Source: Promethearchaeota archaeon (lineage in GTDB: Archaea > Asgardarchaeota > Lokiarchaeia > Sigynarchaeales > SOKP01). From it: a stretch of 34,828 nt of DNA. The translations under genes were made by a program, and so were the position numbers. The notes beneath the pieces are model-generated. The model did no database searches, was not told where the DNA came from, and was given only the letters and a program-made list of their open reading frames with translations. This document shows positions 34,759 through 34,828 of the stretch, in pieces; the first letter of the stretch is position 1, and each line of letters opens with the position of its first letter. The DNA lies in the NCBI GenBank assembly GCA_016839845.1, contig JAEOTL010000435.1, forward strand, positions 1-34,828, given 5' to 3'.

Positions 34759-34828
34759 TATTATTATAAAAGGTTGAGGTCTAAAATATCTTTGTTTTTC
34801 TCTTTTCGAGCATTAACTGCTTGAAGAA

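Overview
The window is AT-rich archaeal DNA with no rRNA or tRNA gene. Its content points to an Asgard (Promethearchaeota, Loki-type) archaeon. It has a Ras/Rab-like small GTPase, a stand-alone Roadblock/LC7 protein, a Rag/Gtr-type GTPase with a C-terminal Roadblock-like domain, and longin-like proteins. It also has very large secreted, membrane-anchored proteins built from DUF2341, LamG and Ig-like modules. Promoters look archaeal (TATA boxes, leadered and leaderless transcripts) and several genes have GGAGG-type ribosome binding sites. The lineage is inferred from gene content; no marker gene is present.

Layout. 1-3.9 kb: the 5' part of a longin-like gene cut by the window edge, a coiled-coil protein, the Ras-like GTPase, the Roadblock protein, a DUF1801 protein, a possible 41-aa membrane peptide and a small helical protein. 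3.9-11 kb: a 1230-aa single-pass receptor-like protein with a longin/Roadblock-like cytoplasmic tail, a coiled-coil/zinc-site/Roadblock-like protein, and a two-gene operon of a Rag-type GTPase and a longin-like partner. 11.2-29.8 kb: three tandem giant paralogues on the minus strand. Each has a signal peptide, 2, 3 or 4 DUF2341-LamG modules, 5 or 6 Ig-like repeats, an FN3-like stalk, one membrane helix and a helical TPR-like cytoplasmic tail. 30.3-32.6 kb: a second receptor-like protein whose tail matches that of the 1230-aa protein. 32.7-34.8 kb: an AHSA1/SRPBCC protein, a 55-aa very acidic protein, an 86-aa unknown and an RNase H-like protein.

How it may work together (inference): the region looks like a cell-surface and small-GTPase signalling island. 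Adhesin-like ectodomains and two receptor-like proteins face outwards, while longin, Roadblock and Rag-type GTPase modules sit on the cytoplasmic side, an arrangement reminiscent of the Rag/Ragulator membrane platform. The most unusual details are these. The three giant paralogues share a promoter block of about 60 bp. Two of them carry ATA and ATT exactly where the third has its ATG start. An intracellular longin-like plus winged-helix-like tail is reused on two unrelated ectodomains.
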